A DNA stretch of 64,000 nucleotides from SHAN690 sp041391765. GTDB taxonomy: Bacteria; Bacteroidota; Bacteroidia; Flavobacteriales_G; Salibacteraceae. Below are positions 9,607 to 19,071 of the stretch, piece after piece (position 1 is the stretch's first letter; every line of letters begins with the position of its first letter). A model generated the notes under the pieces. It saw only the letters and a list, made by a program, of their open reading frames with translations. It was not told the origin of the DNA and did not search any database. Location of the stretch: NCBI GenBank assembly GCA_041391765.1, contig JAWKNJ010000016.1:92704-156703 (forward strand), written 5' to 3'. The position numbers and the translations under genes are program-made.

Positions 9607-10632
9607 TTATTCTTCCTTAATGTCCTTGGTGATTGTGTTCCAAAGCAAGTCCTTGAGTTGATCAAGATTTTCGTTGGTCACCGATGAAATGAACAAATGC
9701 GGCAGTCCTTTAGGGAATGTTTTTGCCACTTCCTTTCTCAATTCCGCATCCAGCATGTCCGATTTTGAAATTACCACAACCCGATCTTTATGCATGAGCT
9801 CGGGATTGTATTGTTCCAACTCGTTTTCAAGAATATGATACTCTTTCAAGTGGTCCTCGCTATCGGCAGGAATCAAAAACAGCAACACTGAGTTACGCTC
9901 AATGTGTCTCAAAAATCGATGCCCAAGTCCCCTTCCTTCACTGGCGCCCTCAATGATTCCGGGGATGTCGGCCATGACGAAAGAGCGTTCATCGCGATAC
10001 GGAACAATTCCCAGATTCGGTACTAATGTGGTAAAGGCATAATCGGCAATTTCCGGCTTTGCAGCAGTGACTGAACTCAACAGTGTTGACTTACCCGCAT
10101 TCGGAAAACCCACCAAACCTACATCTGCCAGCACCTTTAGTTCAAGGATGTACCAACCTTCTTTTCCCGGAATACCCGGTTGCGCATAGCGTGGTGTTTG
10201 CTGCGTAGAATTCTTGAAATGCCAATTTCCGAGGCCGCCCTGTCCACCCACAGCCAACACAATTTCTTGCCCGTTTTCTGTCAGCTCAAACAATTGATCT
10301 CCGGTTTCAGCATCGCGCGCTACGGTTCCAAGCGGAACCTCTAGTATCACATCTTTTCCGCTGGTACCCGTGCTTCTTTGTTTTCCACCCCCTTGACCGG
10401 AATCGGCCTTGATGTGTTTTCGATATTTCAGGTGAAGAAGTGTCCACAGTTGTTCGTTAGCTCTGAGGATAATATGTCCGCCACGTCCGCCATCGCCTCC
10501 ATCAGGCCCGCCTTTCTCAACGAATTTCTCTCTACGGAAATGCACAAATCCTGGCCCGCCATTGCCGCTGGCGCAAAAGATTTTTACATAGTCAACAAAG
10601 TTGCTACCTTGTTCTTTTCTGTTTTTTGACAC
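9607..10632 (-). CDS. obgE: Obg family GTPase
   Basis: An essential ribosome-associated GTPase of 341 residues. The glycine-rich Obg fold occupies residues ~11-165 (GGPDGGDGGRGG at 41-52). The G domain follows, with the P-loop GFPNAGKS (175-182), the G3 motif DIPG, and SKSD in place of NKxD as the G4 motif. It lacks the C-terminal OCT extension found in some Firmicutes. It sits 18 bases downstream of adk in the same operon. Confidence 0.96.
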   Translation of the reverse strand: MSKNRKEQGSNFVDYVKIFCASGNGGPGFVHFRREKFVEKGGPDGGDGGRGGHIILRANEQLWTLLHLKYRKHIKADSGQGGGKQRSTGTSGKDVILEVPLGTVARDAETGDQLFELTENGQEIVLAVGGQGGLGNWHFKNSTQQTPRYAQPGIPGKEGWYILELKVLADVGLVGFPNAGKSTLLSSVTAAKPEIADYAFTTLVPNLGIVPYRDERSFVMADIPGIIEGASEGRGLGHRFLRHIERNSVLLFLIPADSEDHLKEYHILENELEQYNPELMHKDRVVVISKSDMLDAELRKEVAKTFPKGLPHLFISSVTNENLDQLKDLLWNTITKDIKEE

Positions 10633-10650
10633 GCTAAAATGAACCTATGG

Positions 10651-11226
10651 TTAGGCGTATTGCTCAATGGCTCCGCAAAGTCGATTGAATATTTCATCGA
10701 TGGTTCCAACACCATCCACTTCGCTCAATTTTCCTTGCTGTTGGTAAAAGTCTTTTAATGGAGCGGTTTCTCGATGATAAACACCCAGTCTGTTTCTGAT
10801 CACATCTTCATTTGTGTCATCAGCTCTGCCGCTTGTTTTGCCTCGGTTTAATAATCTGGATACTAATTCATCTTCTGGAACGCTCATGCTGAGACAAGAT
10901 GTTATGGACGTTCTGTTTTCACTCAATAGCTTGTCAAGTGCTTCAGCTTGAGGAGATGTTCTTGGGAAGCCGTCAAAAATGAACCCATTTGCGCTCGGAT
11001 TTTCTTCCACCTTCTGTCGAAGCATGTCCACTGTTATTTCATCAGGAACCAATTCACCACGATCGATGATCGCCTTGGCTTTCATTCCCAGTTCAGTGCC
11101 GTTTTTGATGTTGGCACGGAACAAGTCGCCTGTAGAAATGTGAACCAAGTCATATTTTTTGAGCAGAAGTTCGCTCTGTGTGCCCTTGCCGGCACCTGGA
11201 GGTCCGAATATGACAATGTTGATCAT
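10651..11226 (-). CDS. adk: adenylate kinase
   Basis: Interconverts ATP, ADP and AMP in the cytoplasm. The P-loop is GPPGAGKGT (residues 8-16), followed by STGDLFRANI, GELVPDE and FDGFPRT, all of them nucleoside-monophosphate kinase signatures. The 191-residue length and the lack of LID cysteines put it in the short form. It starts at the base next to the hpt stop, so translation is likely coupled. Confidence 0.96.
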   Translation of the reverse strand: MINIVIFGPPGAGKGTQSELLLKKYDLVHISTGDLFRANIKNGTELGMKAKAIIDRGELVPDEITVDMLRQKVEENPSANGFIFDGFPRTSPQAEALDKLLSENRTSITSCLSMSVPEDELVSRLLNRGKTSGRADDTNEDVIRNRLGVYHRETAPLKDFYQQQGKLSEVDGVGTIDEIFNRLCGAIEQYA

Positions 11227-11760
11227 TTATTTTTCGTTTAAAATGTAAACCTCGGGGATGTTTCGGCCATAACCATTGTAGTCGAGTCCGTATCCGAGAA
11301 GAAACTTGTTTTCGACTTCAAAGCAAACATAGTCAATCGGGTGAGAGTGCAAATAAGCATCTCGCTTGAACAATAGTGTGCAAACCTTGATGGACTTAGG
11401 GTCATACTTTCCGAGAAACTGAAACAAGGCATCGAGCGTGTTGCCCGTGTCAATAATGTCTTCTACGATTACAACATCCCTTCCTTTAATTGGGAGTTCG
11501 CCTGCTTCATGAAATTTGACAACCCCAGTCGTCTCCATTCCCAAGTAAGAAGCGGCCTTCACAAAACCAATTTCGCAATGCGCATTGAACTGCTTCATCA
11601 GGTCTGAAAAGAACATGAATGAACCATTCAAAACACCTAGAAAAAATGGGTCTTTATCGGAATGGCTTACTATGAGTTCTCGTCCAATCCGTTCCACGGC
11701 TTCCTCTATTTGGTCGCGGTTGATGTAAGGACGAAATTGCTTGTCTCGGACAGTTATCAT
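11227..11760 (-). CDS. hpt: hypoxanthine phosphoribosyltransferase
   Basis: Salvages hypoxanthine (and often guanine) using PRPP. The PRPP-binding loop is VVIVEDIIDTGNT (residues 96-108), and the N-terminal part has LGVLNGSFMF, the flexible-loop region of this family. Length 177 is normal. It is the first gene of the minus-strand operon hpt-adk-obgE-aroB-aroA and has a perfect TACCTTTG promoter box just upstream. Confidence 0.94.
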   Translation of the reverse strand: MITVRDKQFRPYINRDQIEEAVERIGRELIVSHSDKDPFFLGVLNGSFMFFSDLMKQFNAHCEIGFVKAASYLGMETTGVVKFHEAGELPIKGRDVVIVEDIIDTGNTLDALFQFLGKYDPKSIKVCTLLFKRDAYLHSHPIDYVCFEVENKFLLGYGLDYNGYGRNIPEVYILNEK

Positions 11761-11774
11761 AGCCTAAGGTGGCA

Positions 11775-11782
11775 CAAAGGTA
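11775..11782 (-). promoter_or_regulatory. -7 promoter box of the hpt operon
   Basis: TACCTTTG on the minus strand is a perfect match to the Bacteroidetes TAnnTTTG box and lies 14 bases before the hpt start codon. I see no clear TTG at the -33 distance. Confidence 0.5.
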
Positions 11783-11856
11783 GAATTTGGCGTTGCTCTT
11801 TCCTGCACTTATGAACATGATGGACCTTCTTTTTTCAGCTGGAATATCTTCGCGGA

Positions 11857-12975
11857 ATGAAAATTGGAATCATTGGTGGAGGACAGTTAGGACGCATGTT
11901 TATTCAAAATGGATTGAACTACGGACACGAGTTCCTAGTGTTAGATCCTGACCCTGAGGCTCCTTGTAGTTCCATTTCACATGAGTTTGTGTGTGCCGAT
12001 CGCAATGATGAAGAGGCGGTCTACAATCTTGGAAAGCGCTGTGACGTAGTGACCATTGAGATTGAAAATGTCTCTATTTCAGCCTTGAAGCGATTGCGCA
12101 ATGAAGGAATAAAAGTTTACCCGCAACCCGAAATTCTGGAGATGATTCGCGACAAAGGATTGCAGAAGCAATTCTATCGAGATCACGGGCTTCCAACGGC
12201 AGACTTTGCGTTGGTCAACGGGAAGGAGGATATCCATAATCATCTTGGCTTGTTACCCGTGATGCAAAAGATGCGTGTAGGTGGTTATGATGGAAAAGGC
12301 GTCACTCCGCTTAAGTCCACGGATGACCTTAATGCGGCATTCGATGCACCTTCCGTGTTGGAACAGTGGGTGGAAAATGCCTTGGAAATTGCCGTTTTGG
12401 TTGCCAGAAATGAAAGTGGAGAAGTAAAGTCATTTCCCGTGGTTGAATTGGTGTTTAACCCAGAAGCTAACTTGGTGGATTATCTCGTTAGCCCTGCAAG
12501 AGTGGATGTGGAAGTAGAATCCAAGGCGCGAACCCTAGCAGAAGATTTGATCAAGAGGATGGAAATGGTTGGTTTGCTTGCCGTGGAAATGTTTTTGACG
12601 CAGGATGGTCAGGTATTGATCAACGAAATTGCCCCAAGACCGCACAATAGTGGGCATCACACCATCGAAGCATGCTTCACAAGTCAATATGATCAGCATT
12701 TAAGAGCCATTTTGAACTGGCCGCTTGGTAATACAGTGTTGCGCAGTGCGGCTGCAATGATCAACTTATTAGGGGAAAAGGGCTTTGAAGGACCGGTGAA
12801 ATACCAAGGTTTGGAAGACGCGATCAATGAACCCGGTGTTTATCCTCACATCTATGGCAAGGCGCTGACCAAGAGCTTTAGAAAAATGGGACACGTCACC
12901 GTGTTAGACAACACTTCGGATGAGGCACTTCACAAAGCCAGACGCACCAAGGAGATAATCAAGGTGGTTTCGTAA
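11857..12975 (+). CDS. purK: 5-(carboxyamino)imidazole ribonucleotide synthase
   Basis: An ATP-grasp enzyme of purine synthesis that carboxylates AIR to N5-CAIR with ATP and bicarbonate. It begins MKIGIIGGGQLGRM, the typical dinucleotide-like fold of PurK, has KMRVGGYDGKGV in the ATP-binding region, and INEIAPRPHNSGHHTIEAC near residue 265, a clear PurK signature. Length is 372. PurE, the next enzyme, follows downstream across a hairpin repeat. Confidence 0.95.
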   Translation: MKIGIIGGGQLGRMFIQNGLNYGHEFLVLDPDPEAPCSSISHEFVCADRNDEEAVYNLGKRCDVVTIEIENVSISALKRLRNEGIKVYPQPEILEMIRDKGLQKQFYRDHGLPTADFALVNGKEDIHNHLGLLPVMQKMRVGGYDGKGVTPLKSTDDLNAAFDAPSVLEQWVENALEIAVLVARNESGEVKSFPVVELVFNPEANLVDYLVSPARVDVEVESKARTLAEDLIKRMEMVGLLAVEMFLTQDGQVLINEIAPRPHNSGHHTIEACFTSQYDQHLRAILNWPLGNTVLRSAAAMINLLGEKGFEGPVKYQGLEDAINEPGVYPHIYGKALTKSFRKMGHVTVLDNTSDEALHKARRTKEIIKVVS

Positions 12976-12978
12976 ATC

Positions 12979-13064
12979 CTTTGCGCTCTTTGCGAAAGTC
13001 TCAGTGTTCTTTGCGGTAAGAGCTTAACCGCAAAGGGCGCCAAGTAATCGCTAAGATCGCAGAG
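12979..13064. repeat. 86-bp imperfect hairpin of the CTTTGCG intergenic repeat type
   Basis: The two halves are imperfect reverse complements about a centre near 13022. The inner stem pairs CTTTGCGGTAAG (13009-13020) with CTTAACCGCAAAG (13023-13035). The outer left arm CTTTGCGCTCTTTGCGA pairs with the complement of the right arm end (CTCTGCGATCTTAGCGA when read on the minus strand). Within each arm CTTTGCG-like units recur. It fills most of the purK-purE gap, where it may act as an attenuator or stabilising stem. I recall similar repeats in other Bacteroidota genomes. Confidence 0.75.
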
Positions 13065-13135
13065 TAGAATGGTTTTTGGCTCGATCTCTTCATCATCAAA
13101 TCAACTTATCACCCAATCTGCATTACCTTAGCCGC

Positions 13136-13630
13136 ATGGTAAATAACCCTTTGGTAGGCATCATCATGGGAAGTAAAAGTGACCTTCCGGTGATGCAGGC
13201 AGCAGCAGATATGTTGAGTGAATTTGGAATTCCCTATGAAATGGATATCGTCTCTGCACATCGCACACCAGAGAAAATGATGCATTATGCGAAAACCGCG
13301 CATGAGCGAGGTTTGAAAGTCGTCATTGCGGGTGCCGGAGGAGCTGCTCATTTACCGGGTATGGTTGCCTCCGTTACTCCATTACCTGTTATCGGAGTTC
13401 CGGTAAAATCCTCCAATTCCATAGATGGTTGGGATTCTGTGCTTAGTATACTTCAAATGCCTGGAGGTGTTCCGGTGGCCACTGTTGCACTTGACGGAGC
13501 CAAGAATGCGGGAATTCTCGCTACACAGATCATAGGTGCGTCTTCACCTGATATTATGGCCAAGCTGATCAACTACAAGGCTGATTTGAAAGCGAAGGTG
13601 GAAGATATGTCGAGAGAGGTTAGAAAGTGA
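13136..13630 (+). CDS. purE: N5-carboxyaminoimidazole ribonucleotide mutase
   Basis: Converts N5-CAIR to CAIR, following PurK. The frame is open from 13076, but I place the start at the ATG at 13136, giving 164 residues with the usual beginning MVNNPLVGIIMGSKSDLP. GSKSD, SAHRTPEKM and AGAGGAAHLPGM are the binding motifs of class I PurE. The extra 20 upstream codons lie just after the hairpin and look non-coding. Confidence 0.94.
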   Translation: MVNNPLVGIIMGSKSDLPVMQAAADMLSEFGIPYEMDIVSAHRTPEKMMHYAKTAHERGLKVVIAGAGGAAHLPGMVASVTPLPVIGVPVKSSNSIDGWDSVLSILQMPGGVPVATVALDGAKNAGILATQIIGASSPDIMAKLINYKADLKAKVEDMSREVRK

Positions 13631-13666
13631 ACAACGTGAGAGTCTAGTTAAGCGTCTTGTTATATA

Positions 13667-16276
13667 ATGTCTGAAAAGTTACTCCCTCGATTATTGTTGT
13701 GCATGTTGTTGTTCATTTCAGCCTTAGGGCTGAAAGCCCAATTAACGGTTCAAAATGCACAAACTTCAAGCAATTGGGCTGATTTTTATGTTCAGAATGT
13801 ATTGCTTGGAACTGGAGTTTCAGCGTTCAACGTTCAGTTCACAGGCGATTCTGTGCAGATTGCGGAATTTTGGTCTTCAAATACATCGATTGACATACCG
13901 TGGGGAGTCGGATTGAGCTCTGGTAATGTAGAGGATAGTCCGGGACCCAATACCAGTACTGGTTTTACTTCAGCTGTTGGTGGCGGTTCTGACCCCGATC
14001 TTGTAACAATATCAGGGGTTTCGATTTACGATGCTGCAATCCTCGAGTTTGACTTTGTTCCTGCTGGAGATTCGCTAGGATTCAACTACGTATTTGCCAG
14101 TGAAGAATACAATGAATATGTAGGTGGCGGGGTTAACGATGCATTTGGTTTTTTCTTGAGCGGACCAGGCATTAGTGGAACATTTTCCAATGGTGCCGTC
14201 AACTTAGCAATAGTTCCGGGGACTGCTGTTCCTGTGAGTATCAATACCATCAATTTGGGATCCTATGGAACATATTACGTTAACAATGATACCCTTGGTC
14301 AAGGGACAATAGAATATGACGGGCTTACGGTTTTAATGCGCGCAGAGTACTCTGTCAACTGTGGTGATACATATCACATTAAATTAGCCATCGGAGACGG
14401 TGGAGACCCAGTTCTTGACTCGGGTGTTTTCCTTGAAGGTGGAAGTTTCAGTTCTAACATCATCGAGATTAACATTGCCTCGGTGAATGGGGATAGCACT
14501 ATCAACGAAGGTTGCGGTTCTGCGGATATTCTTTTTTCTAGAGGTGATACTACCGACACTTCAATTTCATTTCTAGAGTTCGTTGGAACAGCCACTAATG
14601 GAGTAGACTTTAGTTTACTCCCGGATACCATTATGCTTCTTCCAGGGGTGTTTGATACCACCATTACTATTCTTCCATTTTATGACGGAATTGCGGAGGG
14701 AGTTGAGTACATAACCATTCGCGCACTTTCAATCAGCGTTTGCAATGACACGTTTATTTCCGAAGGCACACTCTACTTCTACGATGTGCCAGATCTTCAT
14801 TTAGATATTACCCAAGATACCATACTCAACGGCTGTCCAATTGACAGCTTTGCTGTTCATTGTAACGTTATGAGTGGTGGACCACCTCCATATCATTACC
14901 AATGGAGCACTGGCGAAACCACGAGCTCAATAACAATTCCCATAGATCCAGATAAGTTGATTGATACGTTGATCGTTGAAGTTTCGGATAGCTGCCAGTT
15001 GTTCTCAACGTTCGATACGGTTATGATTCTGAAGTATTTTACGCCCAAACCGAGGGTTGACTTACTTGGAGACTCATTAGTGAATTGCTCAGGAGACACA
15101 CTCCATTTAAAAGCTGTTGTAGGGTCAGGTGCACCGCCATATTCCTACGAGTGGCCAAATGGCGATACCACCTCTGGTTCAGTTGTTACTGTGAACGGAA
15201 CCGAACTGATTATTGTGACAGTCACAGACACATGTGGTTGGCATGTTCCGGATTCGTTGCTGGTAGGCGTTAAACCATCCGAGAATTTTGTTGTTTCCGT
15301 AAATGATTTGAAAGATCCATGTCCGGGATTTGAAATTAAACTCACTGCAAAAGCTAGCGGTGGCGATGGACCGTATGTTTATGACTGGTCTCTCGATCCG
15401 GATTTTTTAGGGGAAGACAGCACTCAAGTCTTTATGATCAACGAGGATACTTCGATCCTGATCTGGGTGGAGGATTTCTGCAAGCGCATAACACTGGACA
15501 CGATTGATATAAGCACCATCAAGTTTGATACACTTAAGGCGAGCTTGAGGAACGGATATGTGGCATGTCCGGGCTTGGACTTTGAAATGAAGCCTGTGGT
15601 CATCGGAGGGGTTGAGCCCTATGCATATAAGTGGGAATCTGGCGAGGACACAAGTACGGTAACCGGTGTATTCAAGAAGGATGTAGAGTTTCTTGTAACA
15701 GTCACTGATTTTTGCAAGAATCGAGACACAGCGCAGGCATTGGTTCAGGTGGAACAGCATTCAGCACTTTCGCTCTTTATCAATGGAGATGGAAGAATCT
15801 GCTATGGTGATGAAACAGATTTTTATGTTTCAGGAAGAGGCGGTGCGGGAGACTACACGTACGATTGGAGCTGGAAAAAGGCACCAGTTGGTGTGGAGAA
15901 TGTTGAGGATCTTGGAGAAGGACACTTTTTGATTACGGGAACTCAGAACAATACTTACCTCTTCACAGTAGTTGACCGTTGTGGAACGTCTTTTACTGAC
16001 TCAACAGAGATCATAATTGATCATTGTTTGTTTATTCCTAACGTAATCACTCCCAATGGTGATGGAAAAAATGATGCTTTCATTATCAAGAATATCGAAG
16101 CCTTCGGAGATGCTCACCTTAGGATATATAATCGTTGGGGAACAAAGGTTCTGGATGTGCAACCGTATTTGAATGATTGGGAACCGAACGACATTTCTGC
16201 GGGTACCTATTTCTACATCTTGCTTTCGGAGAGCTTCCCTGAAATTCGGGGAGACATGACCATCATCAAAGACTAG
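13667..16276 (+). CDS. large surface protein with choice-of-anchor L domain and T9SS type B sorting domain
   Basis: An 869-residue exported protein. Domains in order: signal peptide (to about residue 25, LGLKAQ); a choice-of-anchor L-like domain (~30-265, with FVFASEEYNEYVGG-type core); a Calx-beta-like segment (~270-370, containing NEGCGSADI and GVDFSLLPD); four or more SprB/PKD-like repeats with GG.PPY.Y.W..G.TTS motifs (~385-760); and a gliding-motility-associated C-terminal domain (~790-869, IPNVITPNGDGKNDAF and IYNRWGTKV). The last predicts T9SS export and cell-surface attachment, as in adhesins. Its 3' end overlaps the convergent ABC gene by 4 bases. Confidence 0.88.
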   Translation: MSEKLLPRLLLCMLLFISALGLKAQLTVQNAQTSSNWADFYVQNVLLGTGVSAFNVQFTGDSVQIAEFWSSNTSIDIPWGVGLSSGNVEDSPGPNTSTGFTSAVGGGSDPDLVTISGVSIYDAAILEFDFVPAGDSLGFNYVFASEEYNEYVGGGVNDAFGFFLSGPGISGTFSNGAVNLAIVPGTAVPVSINTINLGSYGTYYVNNDTLGQGTIEYDGLTVLMRAEYSVNCGDTYHIKLAIGDGGDPVLDSGVFLEGGSFSSNIIEINIASVNGDSTINEGCGSADILFSRGDTTDTSISFLEFVGTATNGVDFSLLPDTIMLLPGVFDTTITILPFYDGIAEGVEYITIRALSISVCNDTFISEGTLYFYDVPDLHLDITQDTILNGCPIDSFAVHCNVMSGGPPPYHYQWSTGETTSSITIPIDPDKLIDTLIVEVSDSCQLFSTFDTVMILKYFTPKPRVDLLGDSLVNCSGDTLHLKAVVGSGAPPYSYEWPNGDTTSGSVVTVNGTELIIVTVTDTCGWHVPDSLLVGVKPSENFVVSVNDLKDPCPGFEIKLTAKASGGDGPYVYDWSLDPDFLGEDSTQVFMINEDTSILIWVEDFCKRITLDTIDISTIKFDTLKASLRNGYVACPGLDFEMKPVVIGGVEPYAYKWESGEDTSTVTGVFKKDVEFLVTVTDFCKNRDTAQALVQVEQHSALSLFINGDGRICYGDETDFYVSGRGGAGDYTYDWSWKKAPVGVENVEDLGEGHFLITGTQNNTYLFTVVDRCGTSFTDSTEIIIDHCLFIPNVITPNGDGKNDAFIIKNIEAFGDAHLRIYNRWGTKVLDVQPYLNDWEPNDISAGTYFYILLSESFPEIRGDMTIIKD

Positions 16277-16890
16277 TATTTGACCGATTCCAAATCGAGG
16301 ATTTGGATTGCTGACTTTAGTTCTCGTTCAGGGTCGTTGGAGCAAATTACCACAATTCTGTTTTGTCGCGTTTGATTCAGCGTGTTATTAAACCATGCTG
16401 TCCAAGTCGAGTCTAGGTTAGCACAAGGCTCGTCTAGCAACAAGACTTGGGAATCAGCGGCAATGGCCAGTGCAAGTTTTAGGCGTTGCAACATACCAGA
16501 ACTGAGCTTTTGAAGCGACTTGTTTTGATGCGCTTCCAGTCCGCATAATGAGATTACGGTTTGACTATCCATTCCGGGTTGAAACGGCTTGAATTTTTCC
16601 TGAAGCACAACCGTTTCTTTGACCGTGAATTCGTGTGGTAGCTCCAAATATGGTGTAGCTATAGAGCAGTACTTGTAAATCTCTTCGACCGCTATCGAAC
16701 CATTGTCATAGTTGATGGTTCCCTCGGTCGGGGTAACAAATCCGCTGATAATCTGAAGCAGAGTGGATTTTCCGCTTCCGTTATGTCCTGTTATTCCATA
16801 AATATTTCCAGATTGGAATGAGGTGCTTATTCCTCTGAAAATCCAATTGGTTTCGTAACGTTTGCCAATGTTATGAAGAGCAATCTCCAT
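16273..16890 (-). CDS. ABC-type ATPase of the lpx operon
   Basis: A 205-residue nucleotide-binding protein with Walker A GHNGSGKST (about 35-43), a degenerate signature LSSGM and Walker B VLLLDEP. In place of the H-loop histidine it has a CSNDPE sequence. No permease is adjacent. Its start codon shares a base with the stop region of lpxA, so it is the last gene of the lipid A operon. A role in envelope transport is inferred from position only. The altered H-loop may mean slow or regulatory ATP use. Confidence 0.85.
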   Translation of the reverse strand: MEIALHNIGKRYETNWIFRGISTSFQSGNIYGITGHNGSGKSTLLQIISGFVTPTEGTINYDNGSIAVEEIYKYCSIATPYLELPHEFTVKETVVLQEKFKPFQPGMDSQTVISLCGLEAHQNKSLQKLSSGMLQRLKLALAIAADSQVLLLDEPCANLDSTWTAWFNNTLNQTRQNRIVVICSNDPERELKSAIQILDLESVKY

Positions 16891-17669
16891 TAAGAACCTG
16901 TACCACGCATGATTCCTTTGTCGCTGGCCTTGATGAATTTGAGAATTTCTGAGCGAATCTCACTGTCACCAACATTGCATTCAATGGCTGCGACACCCTT
17001 GGCGGTATTCTCATTCATCACGTAAAGCAGGCGATAAATGTTTTCAACTTCGCGCACCTGCTCATCGTCAAAACCTCTTCTCCTCAAGCCAATACTGTTG
17101 ATCCCAACATAACTGAGCGGCTCGCGGGCTGCCCTCACGTATGGTGGGACATTTTTTCGAACCAGCGAGCCTCCGGCAATGAAAGAGTGAGCACCAATGC
17201 GCACAAATTGTTGTACGGCAACCATACCTTCCAATATCGCAAAATCATCAATATTAATATGGCCAGCCAGGTTGACGCAATTGGCTAGAATTACATTGTT
17301 TCCTACGACACAGTCGTGCGCTATGTGAACATAAGCCATCAACAAACAGTTGCTGCCTACGGAAGTCTTCATGCGGTCCGTGGTGCCTTTATTCACGGTA
17401 ACGCATTCTCGAATCGTGGTGTTGTCGCCAATCTCTGTGATGGTTTTTTCACCCGCGTATTTTAAATCCTGTGGGATGGCAGAAATGACTGCACCTGGGA
17501 ATATTTTACAGTTTTTACCGATTCGCGCCCCATCCATGATGGTGACATTTGGACCTATCCAAGTGCCATCGCCAATTTCAACGTCTCCGTAAATGGTTGA
17601 GAACGGTTCGATTGTCACGTTCTCACCGATGCGCGCATCAGGATGAATGTTCGCTCTTAACTCGCTCAT
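16890..17669 (-). CDS. lpxA: acyl-ACP--UDP-N-acetylglucosamine O-acyltransferase
   Basis: Catalyses the first step of lipid A synthesis, moving a 3-hydroxyacyl chain from ACP to UDP-GlcNAc. The protein (259 residues) is a left-handed beta-helix of hexapeptide repeats (IGENVT, IGDGTW, IGPNVT and so on) with a C-terminal helical part. VHIAHDC contains H118, the likely counterpart of the catalytic E. coli H125. The start at 17669 lies 32 bases inside the lpxC/fabZ gene. Confidence 0.95.
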   Translation of the reverse strand: MSELRANIHPDARIGENVTIEPFSTIYGDVEIGDGTWIGPNVTIMDGARIGKNCKIFPGAVISAIPQDLKYAGEKTITEIGDNTTIRECVTVNKGTTDRMKTSVGSNCLLMAYVHIAHDCVVGNNVILANCVNLAGHINIDDFAILEGMVAVQQFVRIGAHSFIAGGSLVRKNVPPYVRAAREPLSYVGINSIGLRRRGFDDEQVREVENIYRLLYVMNENTAKGVAAIECNVGDSEIRSEILKFIKASDKGIMRGTGS

Positions 17670-19071
17670 CGTTTCTGACCTTAATGATTTGAGCCATCAG
17701 CTCACCTTCTGATACCATTTGATTTCTGACGTATGCTTCACCTTTCATATTGACCATTCCGCGTCTCACGGGTCCAAGCAAAGAGAGCTTAAACACCAAT
17801 GTGTCACCGGGAACAACCTTTCGCTTGAATTTCACCTTGTCAATTTTGACAAATAGAGTTTCATAGTTCCAAGGATCCTCAATCTGACTCATGATCAAAA
17901 TGCCTCCCGTTTGAGCCATTGCTTCGATTTGAAGAACACCGGGCATGACCGGATTTCCAGGGAAATGTCCTTGAAAAAACTCTTCGTTCATGGTCACATT
18001 TTTTACGCCAACCACGTGATCTTCACCAATCTCAATGATCTTGTCAACCAACAAGAAGGGGTAGCGATGGGGCAACATGTCGGAAATCTCGGTGATGCCG
18101 AAAATCGAATCTGCGTTCAGATCAAATTGTGGTGCGCTGCGCTGCTCTTTTTTGATCAGATCTTTCAGGATTTTAGCGAAAGCCACATTTGTGGTATGAC
18201 CTGGCCGAGCAGCCAAAATGTGACCTTGTATCGGCTTGCCAACCAGGGCGAGGTCGCCTACAATGTCCAAGAGCTTGTGCCGAGCGGGTTCGTTTTGGAA
18301 ATTGAGTTTGACGTTGTTAAGTATCCCTATTCCAACGGATTGCAATTCTGAGCGATCACGACCAAATGCTGCGGCCAGTCGTTCGATTTCCTCATCCGAA
18401 AAATCGAGTGTGTCAACCATGACGATGGCATTGTCCACATCACCGCCTTTCACCAATCCTGCGTTCACCAATTGCATCAACTCCCGAAGGAAAACGAACG
18501 TTCTGCATCGGCTGAATTCGTCCTTAAACTCACTCAGCTTATACATACTAGCGTGCTGTGTCCCCAAAAGCGGAGAGCGATAGTCAACCATTACCGTTAT
18601 GCGGTAATCCGGTGAAGGAACTGCGAGCATTTCAACCTCGCGCTCAGGGTCCTCAAACGTGATATTTTCCTTAAGAACAAAGAAGTCTTTGATCGCTTGC
18701 TGATCAACGATGCCTACGCTTTCGATGGCATCGACATACATTTTGGAACTACCATCGAGAATGGGAACTTCTGGTCCATCCAATTCGATCATTGCGTTGT
18801 CAATGCCCATTCCATACAGCGCAGCCAACAGGTGTTCTGTGGTGTGTACTTCCGCTCCGTTTGAAGATCCAAGCGTAGTGCCTCTACGGGTGTGGATGAC
18901 GTTGTCTGCATCTGCTTTGACGGTCGGCTGTCCGTCCAAATCGGTTCTTTTAAAAACATACCAATGATCTTCCGGTGCAGGGTGTACCGTCATTTTGGTG
19001 TGCTTGCCTGTGTGCAATCCAACACCTTCAATGGTAAAAGACGATTTGAGTGTTTTTTGCTTTTCAGCCAT
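17638..19071 (-). CDS. lpxC/fabZ: bifunctional LpxC deacetylase / FabZ dehydratase
   Basis: A natural fusion of 477 residues typical of Bacteroidota. Residues ~1-310 are LpxC, the zinc deacetylase that commits UDP-3-O-acyl-GlcNAc to lipid A: HTTEHLLAAL (zinc ligand H80) and PARHKLLDIVGDLAL. Residues ~325-477 are FabZ, 3-hydroxyacyl-ACP dehydratase of fatty acid synthesis: LPHRYPFLLVD and GHFPGNPVMPGVLQIEAMAQ. The fusion ties the competing uses of 3-hydroxyacyl-ACP together. It overlaps lpxD by 8 bases and lpxA by 32. Confidence 0.97.
   Translation of the reverse strand: MAEKQKTLKSSFTIEGVGLHTGKHTKMTVHPAPEDHWYVFKRTDLDGQPTVKADADNVIHTRRGTTLGSSNGAEVHTTEHLLAALYGMGIDNAMIELDGPEVPILDGSSKMYVDAIESVGIVDQQAIKDFFVLKENITFEDPEREVEMLAVPSPDYRITVMVDYRSPLLGTQHASMYKLSEFKDEFSRCRTFVFLRELMQLVNAGLVKGGDVDNAIVMVDTLDFSDEEIERLAAAFGRDRSELQSVGIGILNNVKLNFQNEPARHKLLDIVGDLALVGKPIQGHILAARPGHTTNVAFAKILKDLIKKEQRSAPQFDLNADSIFGITEISDMLPHRYPFLLVDKIIEIGEDHVVGVKNVTMNEEFFQGHFPGNPVMPGVLQIEAMAQTGGILIMSQIEDPWNYETLFVKIDKVKFKRKVVPGDTLVFKLSLLGPVRRGMVNMKGEAYVRNQMVSEGELMAQIIKVRNDERVKSEHSS

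Noticed and set aside
17911..18351. 146-codon open frame on the plus strand.
   Set aside because: Lies opposite the lpxC/fabZ fusion and is explained as a shadow.
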